A DNA stretch of 64,000 nt. It comes from a virus. The first letter of the stretch is position 1. The number at the start of each line of letters is the position of its first letter. The notes below the pieces were generated by a model. The model had not been told where the DNA came from. It saw only the letters and a list, made by a program, of their open reading frames with translations, and did not search any database. The stretch is from IMG/VR virus record IMGVR_UViG_3300042371_001386, positions 20,902 to 84,901 of that record; one strand, 5' to 3'. Shown here one piece after another: positions 43,438 through 52,948 of the stretch. Both the position numbers and the translations under genes were made by a program.

Positions 43438-44331
43438 TTAATCTGCGTTTGTACCAAGAATATCAGCAGCAGCAGCAATTTTTCGATTGCTTTGTTCGAC
43501 TGGATTATCGCCAACCGCAAACTTTGGATATGCGGGATAAGATACTGGTCTGATTAAATTAAAGATTGCGATCAATTGATCCACACTCTTTGCGTATGCA
43601 CAGACCCTTTCCAAAAATCCATCCCTAACAGTGACACCAGAATCACGATGAATAAGAGCGATCTTTTCATCATCGGTAAGACCTTCAATCGTTGTCTTTC
43701 CAGATGCCGTTAAAAATATAGCTAGCTTTTTACCAGCAGATTTTTCAATCTCAGTCGCTGGCACAAATTCCCTACCACTTCCATAATGACCAGTCAATAG
43801 ATCAGTAATAGGGCGAACACCAATTACTGGATTTAAAATTAATTCGTTATTTACCAAAGATTCGGCATCATGCGGATGTAGGCCAGAATCAGTAAATGCC
43901 GAAATATAAACACTTTTTGCATCAAGTCCCTCAGCAACTTCTGGGAGCTTTACCTTAAATTTATCGGTAAACAACCAACTTGCGGTATGGTCAACAGTGT
44001 TATTTTTTTCAGTTTGTAGTTGGGGATTAGAAGGTCTTGATCTAGATTCAAAATATTTTATACAAAATTCTTGTAGACATATTTCATTCAAAATGTCTTT
44101 TGAATTTTCTAATCGCTGCATAACTGGTTCAGCTACAATTTTTGCAGAAATCCAACGAGTAAACACCTCTTGTGCTTCTTCGTCTAGGGATATTTTCCAC
44201 TTAGAAGCCTTGCCCTTTACTGTTGGGGTGATTGGAGGGAGAGATGCAACTAAAGATTCTAAAACACTTGCTACAGATTCTGTAGTAGAAGATTTGGATA
44301 CAGACACAGACTTTGTGGCTTTTTTAGCCAT
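43438..44331 (-). CDS. Hypothetical well-expressed protein
   Basis: 297 residues; good SD GAGGTAATG. A Ser/Thr/Lys-rich, probably disordered N-terminus (~1-45) precedes a folded alpha/beta body. Its codon use is visibly less A/T-extreme than its neighbours, and it has its own terminator, both consistent with high expression. No family recognised; a structural or DNA-binding protein is possible. Confidence 0.65.
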   Translation of the reverse strand: MAKKATKSVSVSKSSTTESVASVLESLVASLPPITPTVKGKASKWKISLDEEAQEVFTRWISAKIVAEPVMQRLENSKDILNEICLQEFCIKYFESRSRPSNPQLQTEKNNTVDHTASWLFTDKFKVKLPEVAEGLDAKSVYISAFTDSGLHPHDAESLVNNELILNPVIGVRPITDLLTGHYGSGREFVPATEIEKSAGKKLAIFLTASGKTTIEGLTDDEKIALIHRDSGVTVRDGFLERVCAYAKSVDQLIAIFNLIRPVSYPAYPKFAVGDNPVEQSNRKIAAAADILGTNAD

Positions 44332-44436
44332 GATACATTACCTCATATTATAACCATTTGTTGCTCTGGCCCATTGCCATCGCTAAGGTCACTATATGGA
44401 AATAAATTTAAAAGTAAGGTGGGGAAAATATATTTT

Positions 44437-45297
44437 TCAAAAATTATTCGCAGAAATAAGAAGTGTTTGGTCTGCCATTAATATCCAAGACTGCAAAAAA
44501 TAAGCATTTGGCAAACTTTTTTGTTCCATTTCTCGGAGTAAAACTTTTGCATCCTCGTTTATTTTATTTAACTTTTCATGATTGTTATTCAATTGAACAA
44601 GGATTTTAATGTTATCTACCAAATCATAATATTGAAGAATTAAAGATTCGTACATTTTTTTAGGTTCTAAGTAGAAATATTTCAAAATATTTTCGACACA
44701 ATCATTTGAATGTAGCTGTCCATTTGAATGGTGTAACCATCCAGCGCACATTAAATCTACTTTTTCATTTGGTTTTAAATTTATATCATATGCAGCCTCC
44801 TGTGTCATGGAGTACAAATGATTTTTTAATGGGATGTTTCCAAAAAACACATCATCTTTATGTAATTCTAAAGACTCATACTTTGATTTTCTAATATCTT
44901 GATTTATAAAATATTCCTGAACAAAAACCTTACATTTTCTACAAATGCCATCGCCAACCAAATCATTTTGACTTTCATTGTAAAAATCATGATTACAAGA
45001 TTTTATTTTTTGAAAATTATCATATGCATCATCCTCAGCAATTTCAATTTTCTTACCTCTTCCTGTAATCCATATTCTTGGCCTTTGCCATTTTTCAAGT
45101 ATAAATATGTTTGGTAAATTTATACTTTCTGGGATTTGTATATTGGCAGCAAATAAATACTTGTCTTTTTTATCTTTTTTTGAATAAAGATTTTTATACT
45201 TCAAATAATTTATTTCAGATTCTTTTATCTTAACAATCGCATCTTCGCCCCAATCTTTGGAGCTTGAATATTCAATTTCTGTTTTATTAGAGTACAT
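44437..45297 (-). CDS. Hypothetical protein with a zinc-binding insert
   Basis: 286 residues. SCNHDFYNES...GDGICRKCKVFVQEYF (about 93-125) provides Cys, His and CxxC for a small Zn site. The rest is helical. The start overlaps the sigma gene stop by 11 bases, so it may be coupled to it and could assist transcription; that is a guess from position. Confidence 0.55.
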   Translation of the reverse strand: MYSNKTEIEYSSSKDWGEDAIVKIKESEINYLKYKNLYSKKDKKDKYLFAANIQIPESINLPNIFILEKWQRPRIWITGRGKKIEIAEDDAYDNFQKIKSCNHDFYNESQNDLVGDGICRKCKVFVQEYFINQDIRKSKYESLELHKDDVFFGNIPLKNHLYSMTQEAAYDINLKPNEKVDLMCAGWLHHSNGQLHSNDCVENILKYFYLEPKKMYESLILQYYDLVDNIKILVQLNNNHEKLNKINEDAKVLLREMEQKSLPNAYFLQSWILMADQTLLISANNF

Positions 45298-46210
45298 TTT
45301 TACAATCCGTGTTCCTTACAGTTTCACGCATAGAAATCAAAAATTTCTCTTTTAACTGCCTTACTCTTTCCTTCGTTATTTCCAATAAACCGCTTATTTC
45401 TTCAAGATTTTTTCTTTCTTTTCCATTAATTCCAAAATAATGCTCAATGATTAAAATCTGCCTATTGATATCTCTTGTATTAAGTCTTTTTTTTGCAGTT
45501 TCAATAACACGATTGATAAATATTGCATTTTCTTTTTGATGCACTTCTGATGTAAGGAATATTTCTGCCGAATTTTGAATTTCTGTTTGATTATCGTCAA
45601 TACTATAAAATTCATTTTTTTTATTTTTTTTAAGATTAATCATTCTGAAGAAGTTTTTACGGAGAACCCAAACACAATATGTACTAAACTTATTTCCAAG
45701 AGTGTAATTGAAATAATCAACAGATTTTATCACATCCATATAAGCATCTGACAAATAGTTATCCAGATTGCGTTTTTCTCTATAACTTTTAAAATCGTTT
45801 TTCAAAATGTGTGTTGCCAAACGAAAATTAGAACTTGCTATCTTGTTACGCAAATCATATATTTTAATTTGGAGATTTTCTATTTTTTCTATTTTTGTTT
45901 TGATTGATTTTTTGCAATTCAATTTTTCAATTAAATTTTTAGCTTTGAATTTGAGAAAATTAAGTTGTTTAAAAAGATGATATTCTTGTTCCCTCGTTAG
46001 AAGAGGCTCTTCGTAACAAGGTCTCATTTCTGGTTGTTTGTTTGTATTTCTAAGATTTAAAACTTTCTTTGATTCCAAATCGAATTTATGTTTGTCTGGT
46101 ATATCGCCTAATATTTTTTTACTTGTAATCTTTTTATCAAAATCAACATGATGAAAATACTTTAAGTTTGTCTTTAATATAGATTCTTTCCTTTCTTCAA
46201 TCGCTTGCAT
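45287..46210 (-). CDS. Sigma-70-family RNA polymerase sigma factor
   Basis: 307 residues; SD GAGG. Region 1.2-like PLLTREQEYHLFKQLNFLKFKA (about 75-96), region 2 NFRLATHILKNDF, YFNYTLGNKFSTYCVWVLRKNFFR (2.3-2.4, the KFSTY core of primary sigmas), and region 4 LEEISGLLEITKERVRQLKEKFLISMR. Region 3 is short. It resembles RpoD more than ECF factors, so it may redirect RNA polymerase to phage promoters. Confidence 0.85.
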   Translation of the reverse strand: MQAIEERKESILKTNLKYFHHVDFDKKITSKKILGDIPDKHKFDLESKKVLNLRNTNKQPEMRPCYEEPLLTREQEYHLFKQLNFLKFKAKNLIEKLNCKKSIKTKIEKIENLQIKIYDLRNKIASSNFRLATHILKNDFKSYREKRNLDNYLSDAYMDVIKSVDYFNYTLGNKFSTYCVWVLRKNFFRMINLKKNKKNEFYSIDDNQTEIQNSAEIFLTSEVHQKENAIFINRVIETAKKRLNTRDINRQILIIEHYFGINGKERKNLEEISGLLEITKERVRQLKEKFLISMRETVRNTDCKNVL

Positions 46211-46285
46211 TTTTAGACCTCTAAATTATAAAAATAAACATGATTTATTTTAATTTATAAATTTTAATATTGCAAGATAAATCTA

Positions 46286-46612
46286 TTACAAATCTTCCAT
46301 TTCCTTTTTTATTTTATTTCGTACAAGATCGGCAGATGATTCTAGTATACTTATAGATAAAGCTGGCGGTATATTAAAGCAATCTACTAATATTCCATTA
46401 GTAGATGTTTTTATTATAATTAAAGGTGTTTCACGATTTTTAATTTCTTCAAAAAACTGATCCATAGTCGCCAATTCTAAATACTCTTGCAATGTTTTTT
46501 GCTGATAGTTTCTAAGTTTTCTATTTTCTGTCATTAGAATTGAAAGTAACAAATATCCAATCGATAAACCAAATATGAATAATGCTATAAGAATTGTTAG
46601 TAAAATTTCCAT
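46286..46612 (-). CDS. Small membrane-anchored protein
   Basis: 108 residues from ATG 46612 (SD AAGGTGAT). N-terminal membrane helix (about 4-27), then a helical cytoplasmic or external domain (QQKTLQEYLELATMDQFFEEI) and a small beta pair (PLIIIKTSTNGILVDCF). No family recognised. Confidence 0.55.
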   Translation of the reverse strand: MEILLTILIALFIFGLSIGYLLLSILMTENRKLRNYQQKTLQEYLELATMDQFFEEIKNRETPLIIIKTSTNGILVDCFNIPPALSISILESSADLVRNKIKKEMEDL

Positions 46613-46615
46613 CAA

Positions 46616-47035
46616 TCACCTTATGGGCCAAAAAAATCCAGCTTCTTTGCACCCGCTTACATCTTTTTGATAAAAATAAGCTTCGGCAGTCTTCCTGTAT
46701 AATTTAGTAAGAGTTTCATTAAAAAGTGGCAAATTTACAATTGTGATTTCATCCAATAGAATTTCACGCCTTTGAAAAACATTGTATTCCACCCCTTCAA
46801 TATCATCTAAAACACGCAAACATTCTGTATCTACTTCGTATAATTCCCCATATATTTTTTTACCAGCGAATTTATCTTTCGACTCGACCAAACATGGATA
46901 CGAAATTGTTTTAAACATAAAATATTGCCCGATTGTTTTAGCAATTCCTATGTATCTTTGTTCTTCCAAAATATAATGCCTTGAATGGCCATTTTTTAAG
47001 GTTCCATAAACAAAAATCAAATGATAATCTTCCAT
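46616..47035 (-). CDS. Gamma-glutamylcyclotransferase-like (GGCT/AIG2) protein
   Basis: 139 residues; SD AAAGGTAG. FVYGTLKNGHSRH (the YGTLK-x-G loop, about 9-21), GELYEVD and DDIEGVEYNVFQRRE with the expected acidic catalytic residue fit the GGCT-like fold. Family members cleave gamma-glutamyl amides with cyclisation. Four bases separate it from the next gene. Confidence 0.75.
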   Translation of the reverse strand: MEDYHLIFVYGTLKNGHSRHYILEEQRYIGIAKTIGQYFMFKTISYPCLVESKDKFAGKKIYGELYEVDTECLRVLDDIEGVEYNVFQRREILLDEITIVNLPLFNETLTKLYRKTAEAYFYQKDVSGCKEAGFFWPIR

Positions 47036-47041
47036 AATTTG

Positions 47042-47548
47042 CTACCTTTCAATGAGACTTACTTTATGTTCATAAAAAGATAAACAAAAATTACAAATTA
47101 ACTCATGATTATAATTTTTGTTTTCTATAAAATCATGAACGAGCCATTTGGCGTATATTCTACGAACCTGCTCCCAAAACATTTGAGGTGCAAATATAAA
47201 ACCAACATCATAAACAAGCCTTTCTTGAAAATATTCATAGAAATAAACTTGTTTTAAAATGTTTACTATTGGAAAAACCAATAATTTTTTATCTTCTTGA
47301 AAAACCTCATTGACAATAATCCTATCTTTAAAGTCAATATTTTTTATATCTTTATACGAATCTGTTAATATCACAGGATCTTTTGTAAAACTTAGTGTCT
47401 TGTAAATGTCATCCACTATTGTTGGTATTCCTTCGATTTCTGAAATCAAAGGTTCAACACCAAGAATGGCAATCTCATGACCTTCATCCTTGTATTGATT
47501 CATCCAATCATAAGACTTATTTTTTATATAAATACTATATATTTTCAT
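47042..47548 (-). CDS. Hypothetical protein
   Basis: 168 residues, alpha/beta start (IYSIYIKNKSYDWMNQYKDEGHEIAILGVEPLI) that could be a Rossmann-like domain, helical end with HDFIENKNYNHELICNFC. No family recognised. Follows ClpX in the same direction. Confidence 0.55.
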   Translation of the reverse strand: MKIYSIYIKNKSYDWMNQYKDEGHEIAILGVEPLISEIEGIPTIVDDIYKTLSFTKDPVILTDSYKDIKNIDFKDRIIVNEVFQEDKKLLVFPIVNILKQVYFYEYFQERLVYDVGFIFAPQMFWEQVRRIYAKWLVHDFIENKNYNHELICNFCLSFYEHKVSLIER

Positions 47549-47578
47549 ATTTTTGTACCACTTGTTCTGTTGTGTTTT

Positions 47579-48832
47579 TCAAACCTTTTTAATTAACATT
47601 TCATCAATTGTAATTGAATTAGAGTCATTGTCGGAAGCGTTGAACATTATGTCGCTCATGAAATTTTCCACAACCGACCTTAAAGCTCTTGCCCCTGTTC
47701 CCTTTTTAAAAGCCACATTTGCAATTTCTTTTATTGCTCCATCGGTAAATTTCAAATCAATATCATCATAAAAAAATAATTTTTGATATTGTTTTAAAAT
47801 TGAATTTTTAGGTTCAGTCAAAATTGAAATTAAATGGCTTTCAGTCATATGATCCAAAGCAACTTGTATTGGCAATCTTCCTACGAATTCAGGAATCATT
47901 CCATATTGTATAAAATCTTCATCAGTGACGCTTTTAAGAATTTCATGATCTGAATTTTCAACACCTGTTGAATTTACAAATCCAATTTTACTTTTTCCAA
48001 TTCTTCTTCTGATTGTATCTTCAATACCAACAAAAGTTCCGCCACATATAAAAAGTATGTTTGATGTATCGACTTGTATAAAATGTTGCTCTGGATGCTT
48101 TCTTCCTCCTTGGGGCGGAACATTACAAACTGTTCCCTCTATTATTTTAAGAAGTGATTGCTGAACTCCTTCTCCACTCACATCTCTTGTTATCGACATA
48201 TTCTTTGATGTTTTGGCTATTTTGTCTATCTCATCGATGTAAATAATTCCCATTTGTGCCTTATCAACATCATAATTTGTTTCACGAAGAAGTTTAACTA
48301 TAAGATTTTCAACATCTTCTCCAACATATCCAGCTTGGGTAAGGACTGTGGCATCTCCGATAGCAAATGGAACTCCAAGAAATTTGGCCAAGGTTTTTGC
48401 GAGTAATGTTTTTCCACAACCTGTCGGCCCTAAAAATAAGATGTTGGATTTTTCTATCGTTACATCTTGAAGTTTTTTTGGAATTTTCGATTGATTGGTC
48501 TTATCGTTTATGCGTTTATAATGGTTACAAACAGCAATTGCCAACAGTTTTTTTGCTCGATCTTGACCTATAACATGTTGATCTAAAAATTCGACAACCT
48601 TTTTAGGACTAATCTTTTCAGAAAATTGAATTTCTTTTTTTAATTTTGATGACTTTTTAAAATCATCGGGGTTTGCAGTGGACAAAGATACATGCATTAA
48701 ATTTATACAATTCGAACAAATGTAAGCCCTATCACCTTTTTTTCTTCCATTTCTCGGCCTTGCCAATGATGCACCCTCAATAATAACAGCATCATTCTTT
48801 TCGCAAAACTCACAATAAAAAACTTTAGACAT
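47579..48832 (-). CDS. clpX: ClpX-like AAA+ unfoldase
   Basis: 417 residues, close to full bacterial length. N-terminal zinc domain (C7, C10, C39, C42), Walker A GPTGCGKT (135-142), pore loop GYVG (168-171), Walker B IIYIDEID (196-203), RKH loop (244-246), and IGF (283-285), the loop that docks on ClpP. C-terminal sensor 2 GTGARALR. It should form an ATP-driven unfolding ring that may use host ClpP. SD CGGAGGA. Complete ClpX in a phage context is unusual. Confidence 0.92.
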   Translation of the reverse strand: MSKVFYCEFCEKNDAVIIEGASLARPRNGRKKGDRAYICSNCINLMHVSLSTANPDDFKKSSKLKKEIQFSEKISPKKVVEFLDQHVIGQDRAKKLLAIAVCNHYKRINDKTNQSKIPKKLQDVTIEKSNILFLGPTGCGKTLLAKTLAKFLGVPFAIGDATVLTQAGYVGEDVENLIVKLLRETNYDVDKAQMGIIYIDEIDKIAKTSKNMSITRDVSGEGVQQSLLKIIEGTVCNVPPQGGRKHPEQHFIQVDTSNILFICGGTFVGIEDTIRRRIGKSKIGFVNSTGVENSDHEILKSVTDEDFIQYGMIPEFVGRLPIQVALDHMTESHLISILTEPKNSILKQYQKLFFYDDIDLKFTDGAIKEIANVAFKKGTGARALRSVVENFMSDIMFNASDNDSNSITIDEMLIKKV

Positions 48833-48892
48833 TCAACAATCCTCCGTGAAATAAAAAAATATTATACCATGAACCTTAACATCAAGCAATAT

Positions 48893-49651
48893 TTAAGATT
48901 TTAAAAATCTATGAGACCATCTTTTTTTTATAATTTCATGATTATGAGTAAAGCTAGACTCACAATCAATAGTTTTCATGACTTCTTTAATCGTTTTATT
49001 TTCATGATGTGTTACCAATCCAAGATGTAAAGCGTAAATTCTTTCCTTGAATTCTGTCAGTCTTAAAGAAAAATCACTGTCTTCACAATAGGCAAACTGT
49101 AAATGTTCTTCGTCAAACAAACCATATTTTTCATAAATAAATCTAGGAATACAAAAGCACCAACCACAAATGTAATCAATATCGCTGCCAAAATTAAAAA
49201 TTGTTCCTTTACCAGATTCGTTTATTTTTCCACCAAGATATCCAACTTGTGCATAGCCATATTGTTGAATTTGACCAATCATTGCCTTATCCCAGTTTGG
49301 CAACACTTCGGTATCAGAATTCAATAAAATTGCATATGGATTTTTAGAAATTTTCATCAATTCATTGTTTGGCTTGATGAAACCAATATTTTGATCATGA
49401 TGAGAACAAATTATGTCTTTTTGACTTTCTATCCAACTTTTTGTTTCTTGATCTGAATTATTATTCCAAATATAAATTTGATAATTTTTTGTATTTTTTC
49501 TAATTGATTCGACACATTTTTTAAGATAAAAAAGCTGATTGTGGACAATTATCAAAATGTCTTTGGAAACATATTGGTAATTTGACATGCAATCCAACTC
49601 TGCTAGAATCTTTTGACTGTATCTTTCGATTCTAAATATGACATCATTCAT
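48893..49651 (-). CDS. GT2-family glycosyltransferase
   Basis: 252 residues. ILIIVHNQLFYLKKCVESI, NNNSD, ILLNSDTEVLPNWD (the D-x-D-like NSDTE) and CEDSDFSLRLTEF (ED-x-D-x-x-R) are the GT2 motifs, as in rhamnosyltransferase-like enzymes. Sugar unknown. Confidence 0.85.
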   Translation of the reverse strand: MNDVIFRIERYSQKILAELDCMSNYQYVSKDILIIVHNQLFYLKKCVESIRKNTKNYQIYIWNNNSDQETKSWIESQKDIICSHHDQNIGFIKPNNELMKISKNPYAILLNSDTEVLPNWDKAMIGQIQQYGYAQVGYLGGKINESGKGTIFNFGSDIDYICGWCFCIPRFIYEKYGLFDEEHLQFAYCEDSDFSLRLTEFKERIYALHLGLVTHHENKTIKEVMKTIDCESSFTHNHEIIKKRWSHRFLKS

Positions 49652-49662
49652 ACACCAATTAT

Positions 49663-49695
49663 AAAAAAAAAGCGTAGAAAAATCTACGCTTTTTT
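49663..49695 (-). terminator. Rho-independent terminator after the gene at 49712
   Basis: A 12-bp stem (49666-49677 with 49684-49695), 6-base loop, with T-runs on both strands. It ends 12 bases before the start of the GT2 gene and isolates it from the regulatory cluster. Confidence 0.85.
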
Positions 49696-49711
49696 AAAAT
49701 TAATATGTGAA

Positions 49712-50035
49712 TTAATTTTTCAATTCTTTTAACAAATTGATAAATTCAAGCAGTTTATCAATTCCGCCAACCTTTTGGGCAAAACTTCGAAGCTCAATCA
49801 AAATCGAACCATAATTTTGCAAATCAATTGAATTGTTTTCTTCCTGATTTAATTTTCCAATCTCTTTGGAGCGTATAGCATAAATATTAACTTTTTTTAT
49901 GTCAATATTTAAATCCTTAAGCCTTTGTATCATTGTGTCCTTCCAATCTTTTGGTGGATTTTCTGATACGGCTCCAATTTCTTGCAATATTTGCCTAACG
50001 ATTTTGCTTTTATTTCCGACAGTGTCTTTTTGCAT
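49712..50035 (-). CDS. Small putative DNA-binding regulator
   Basis: 107 residues from MQKDTVGNKSK (ATG 50035, SD AGGTGTAAC). KSKIVRQILQEIGAVSENPPKDWKDTMIQRLKDLNIDIKKVNIYAIRSKE recalls the small helix-turn-helix proteins common in Planctomycetes (K-x-x-x-IR-x-x-L...). The C-terminal helix is likely for dimerisation. Overlaps nothing but lies 8 bases from the next gene in the operon. Confidence 0.6.
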   Translation of the reverse strand: MQKDTVGNKSKIVRQILQEIGAVSENPPKDWKDTMIQRLKDLNIDIKKVNIYAIRSKEIGKLNQEENNSIDLQNYGSILIELRSFAQKVGGIDKLLEFINLLKELKN

Positions 50036-50042
50036 GTTACAC

Positions 50043-50513
50043 CTATACTGCAAAATACAAGATTTCGCCATTATCTCTTTTTTGCTTAAGGTCTTTTGCC
50101 TTAACCAATTTGTTTACTGCTTGATAAACATTATTGGCAAAGTTTTTAGCATCGCTCTTGTAGCCAAGTTTTTGAGCTACACCAGCTACTTCTTTCAAAG
50201 ATATTGGCTCCTTTGATTCATGTATAATTTTACATACTAAAGAACCCAAAGACATAGGCTTGTCATTTTTTGCGACAATTTCTTTTTTTGCCTTATTGTG
50301 CTTAGGAGCAAGTGAATTATCTTCTTGATTGCAAGATTCCAAAACTTGCGATGTCGAAATCGATAAAACTGCCGTTGTTGAAGATCCATTTGAAAGAGAT
50401 GCCAATCTACTTTCAAAAACTGTAACTTCTTCAAGCTTGGAAATAAGACCATCAATAAATTCTCGCTGTTGTTTGAGAGCAGCGATTCTCTCCAGTGTGT
50501 TAACTGACATCAT
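50043..50513 (-). CDS. Winged-helix putative regulator
   Basis: 156 residues from MMSVNTLERIAAL (SD TGGAGTTC). An N-terminal coiled coil, a Ser/Lys linker, then MSLGSLVCKIIHESKEPISLKEVAGVAQKLGYKSDAKNFANNVYQAVNKLVKAKDL, which reads as a winged helix (H1-H2-H3-wing). Likely DNA- or RNA-binding. Partner of the small regulator downstream. Confidence 0.6.
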   Translation of the reverse strand: MMSVNTLERIAALKQQREFIDGLISKLEEVTVFESRLASLSNGSSTTAVLSISTSQVLESCNQEDNSLAPKHNKAKKEIVAKNDKPMSLGSLVCKIIHESKEPISLKEVAGVAQKLGYKSDAKNFANNVYQAVNKLVKAKDLKQKRDNGEILYFAV

Positions 50514-50561
50514 GAACTCCATAAACAAAGTCATTTTTGTAATTGATCTTAAAGCAATGAC

Positions 50562-50628
50562 TAAATCTTTACGATCATTTGTCTACAATTTAACTTACTG
50601 AAATGTTTTATCATCGTAAAGAGATTTA
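50562..50628. promoter_or_regulatory. Inverted repeat in the CsrA / winged-helix divergent gap
   Basis: TAAATCTTTACGAT (50562-50575) and its near reverse complement (50613-50628, two extra bases) flank 37 bases. It lies between divergent regulators, so an operator is plausible. Nothing else is recognised in the 50514-50724 gap. Confidence 0.4.
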
Positions 50629-50724
50629 ATAAAAATTATTTATACGATTAAAAAATAGTCATACAAGCTCTTTTATCAATAAGCTGTAAATCGTAATTAA
50701 CATTCGTAATAAAAGGAATTAAAC

Positions 50725-50910
50725 ATGCTTGTACTTAGTAGAAAAAAAGATGAAAAGATTATACTAAAATGTCCTGATATGCCTGACATAAAGATAACCA
50801 TTGTTAGGATTGACAACAAAAATAGAGTACGCATTGGAATTGAAGCCGACAAAGACATAACTGTTCTACGATCTGAGTTAGATCGATCAATTATAGATAG
50901 CAACGATTAG
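50725..50910 (+). CDS. csrA: CsrA-family RNA-binding regulator (copy 1)
   Basis: 61 residues; SD AAAAGGAAT. MLVLSRKKDEKI, KITIVRID, RVRIGIEADKDITVLRSEL: the five-strand CsrA fold. Leu4 and the key Arg (LRSEL) are kept, while the usual His before it is Leu. CsrA binds GGA motifs near ribosome sites and blocks translation, and so could shut off host messages. Overlaps the zinc-ribbon gene by 20 bases on the opposite strand. Confidence 0.9.
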   Translation: MLVLSRKKDEKIILKCPDMPDIKITIVRIDNKNRVRIGIEADKDITVLRSELDRSIIDSND

Positions 50911-51187
50911 AAATTTTGATTTTTTGCAAATACTTTAAAAATTCTTCATGCGAATACGATTCCACGATAACTTTATCAGAAATCAAATCTGCTTCAGATT
51001 CGGATAAGGATAGTTTGCTTTTTAATTTTTCGACAGTGTAGTTCTTTTTTCTGGCAATCCAAGCTGCCGATAACAGTCTTGATTGATTGCTAGAATCAAA
51101 TAAATTAGAACAAGAAGTGCAAATGCAAATTCCATCCACTAGTGGATGGGATAGACTTTGACCGCAATTAGGACAGACATAAATCAT
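50891..51187 (-). CDS. Zinc-ribbon protein
   Basis: 98 residues. CPNCGQSLSHPLVDGICICTSCSNLF (5-30) is a complete two-CxxC ribbon. The rest is helical and charged. A role in transcription or nucleic-acid binding is likely, given its regulator neighbours. Confidence 0.65.
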   Translation of the reverse strand: MIYVCPNCGQSLSHPLVDGICICTSCSNLFDSSNQSRLLSAAWIARKKNYTVEKLKSKLSLSESEADLISDKVIVESYSHEEFLKYLQKIKISNRCYL

Positions 51188-51210
51188 CTCAATAATATTT
51201 ATGCTGGAAA

Positions 51211-51242
51211 AGAAAAAACCCCATCATAAAGATGGGGTTTTT
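51211..51242 (-). terminator. Rho-independent terminator after the ParB-like gene
   Basis: An 11-bp stem with four G-C pairs in a row (51215-51225 with 51231-51241), 5-base loop, A/T tails on both sides; it lies just past the stop of the ParB-like gene. Confidence 0.9.
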
Positions 51243-51258
51243 ACAAAATAAAGAATTT

Positions 51259-52497
51259 TTACTTCTTATCTTGCTTAGAAAAACACTTTTTCAAGACTTT
51301 GTAACAATTTTCTTCGCCATCATGTATAGCTTTGGCTATTCTAATGGCAACCATTACAACATCTTTCTTGGGAACTTGCTTAGGTATGCAGAACAAAGGG
51401 TCTTCTTCAAGACAATTTGCATCATTTTTATAAACCTTGGTAAGATATCGAATATAATTTTCTTCTATTATTTGCTGCTTTAAAGCCTTTGGTTTGGATT
51501 CTTCAGCATCCTCACCATTTACCAGTTTTGAAGCGGCATCAATATCCTTTCCTTTGGTTGAGTTTTTATTTTCACGCTGACGAGAAACAGCATCTGAAAC
51601 CTTTAAATTGGCCACATCCAAATTAGCCTGTGCAATTTCGATCTCAATTTCATCGTTTTGATCTGCCAATTGAATTTCTACTTCGGCAATTTGCTTTTCC
51701 TTAGTAGCCCTATTCAATCTTCGAGCATCACGCATGGTTTTCTGTTCATTTCTACTTTCTGCAATTTCATTCGCAGTTTCACGAATTTGACTTCTTTCTT
51801 CAACATCGTCAATTTCTGCTAACTTTATCGCAGCAAGCCTATTTATTCTGCCTTCAAGCAAGTCGTTTAAAGTAGAAGGATCAAGCTTTTTTACGAGGTG
51901 ATCAGTATCACGAAGCCAAAGCTTGTTTTTTTGAAGAATGCTCAAAATTTGATCATCTGTGGCCTTGAATTTACGCAATTCCATCAGCAAGGCAACATCA
52001 TGACCATCATTTAAATTCTTACGGCAAGCATTTTCCGAATATGAATATGCTAAAGCATCAAGATCGCTATCGGCATTATAAATCTGACATATTACATCTT
52101 TATAAACTTCGTCAGCAACCTTCCAAGCATATTCTTCTTTTCCATTATCGCCCTCAACAATACAAGATGGATCTCTAACCATTTCATGTTTTTGTATTAG
52201 TTGCGACAACGCACGATATCTCCTATCTCCACCAACCAATTGGATTGATTTGGTTTCATGGATATAGCGACAAATCAAAGGAACCATCATGGTTTTATTT
52301 TTAATATCCTCTTTCAAAATCTTTGAAAGATCTGCATCAATAAGATCATTCTGGCCAGATTCGGTTATCAATCTAGGATTATAAAATTGATAATTACCTG
52401 CTGATTGATCGGCTTCGGGAACCTCAATCAGATTGAAAGGCACCAAAAACAAAGTTCCATGAAGATTTTTAACACTTTCGGGCAAATCAAAAGACAT
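51259..52497 (-). CDS. ParB/Spo0J-like protein
   Basis: 412 residues from MSFDLPESVKN (ATG 52497, SD AAGGAG). LVGGDRRYRALSQL matches the ParB catalytic GERRxRA box, and YSENACRKNLN the EN-x-x-R-x-DL box. A helix-turn-helix region (about residues 150-200) and a long coiled coil (AEVEIQLADQNDEIEIEIAQANLDV) follow. It may segregate a plasmid-like or nucleus-stage phage genome, or regulate transcription. No ParA is in the window. Confidence 0.8.
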   Translation of the reverse strand: MSFDLPESVKNLHGTLFLVPFNLIEVPEADQSAGNYQFYNPRLITESGQNDLIDADLSKILKEDIKNKTMMVPLICRYIHETKSIQLVGGDRRYRALSQLIQKHEMVRDPSCIVEGDNGKEEYAWKVADEVYKDVICQIYNADSDLDALAYSYSENACRKNLNDGHDVALLMELRKFKATDDQILSILQKNKLWLRDTDHLVKKLDPSTLNDLLEGRINRLAAIKLAEIDDVEERSQIRETANEIAESRNEQKTMRDARRLNRATKEKQIAEVEIQLADQNDEIEIEIAQANLDVANLKVSDAVSRQRENKNSTKGKDIDAASKLVNGEDAEESKPKALKQQIIEENYIRYLTKVYKNDANCLEEDPLFCIPKQVPKKDVVMVAIRIAKAIHDGEENCYKVLKKCFSKQDKK

Positions 52498-52756
52498 AGA
52501 CAAACTCCTTAATGAGATGATGACTTCCATTCCAAGGCGAAAAATATCAGAAATTAAAATCCCTGTCAACAGGTTTACGACAACAATTTAAATAATTTTT
52601 TCGTAAACCATATGACCCAAATTATCCAAATTAACCAAACTTCATATTTTTAAAAAATGAAATAGAATTATGATTAATTTAGACTTAAATTAGAATAATT
52701 AACTTCATAGGTTCAATTTACCTCGTTATCAACGAAAGTAAAATTGATGATTAAAT

Positions 52757-52948
52757 TTACATTTTGTTGGCGTTAAATTTTTCGGAAAAGTCATTGGTTG
52801 GATTAAATTCTTTTGATTCTTTTGATTCTTTTGCTCTAAAAACAAAATCATTACAATGATTGCAAATAACATTGAAATCATTATCAATCGAATAATCACG
52901 ATCTTTCAAAAACTTTTTACAATTTGGACAGCTTCTTGCCTTTGACAT
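52757..52948 (-). CDS. Small zinc-ribbon protein
   Basis: 63 residues. CPNCKKFL...VICNHCNDFV gives two CxxC pairs, with a charged tail containing a short KESKESKE repeat. Overlaps the CsrA gene by 32 bases, so it is likely coupled. The upstream 52498-52756 gap holds no recognisable signal. Confidence 0.6.
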   Translation of the reverse strand: MSKARSCPNCKKFLKDRDYSIDNDFNVICNHCNDFVFRAKESKESKEFNPTNDFSEKFNANKM

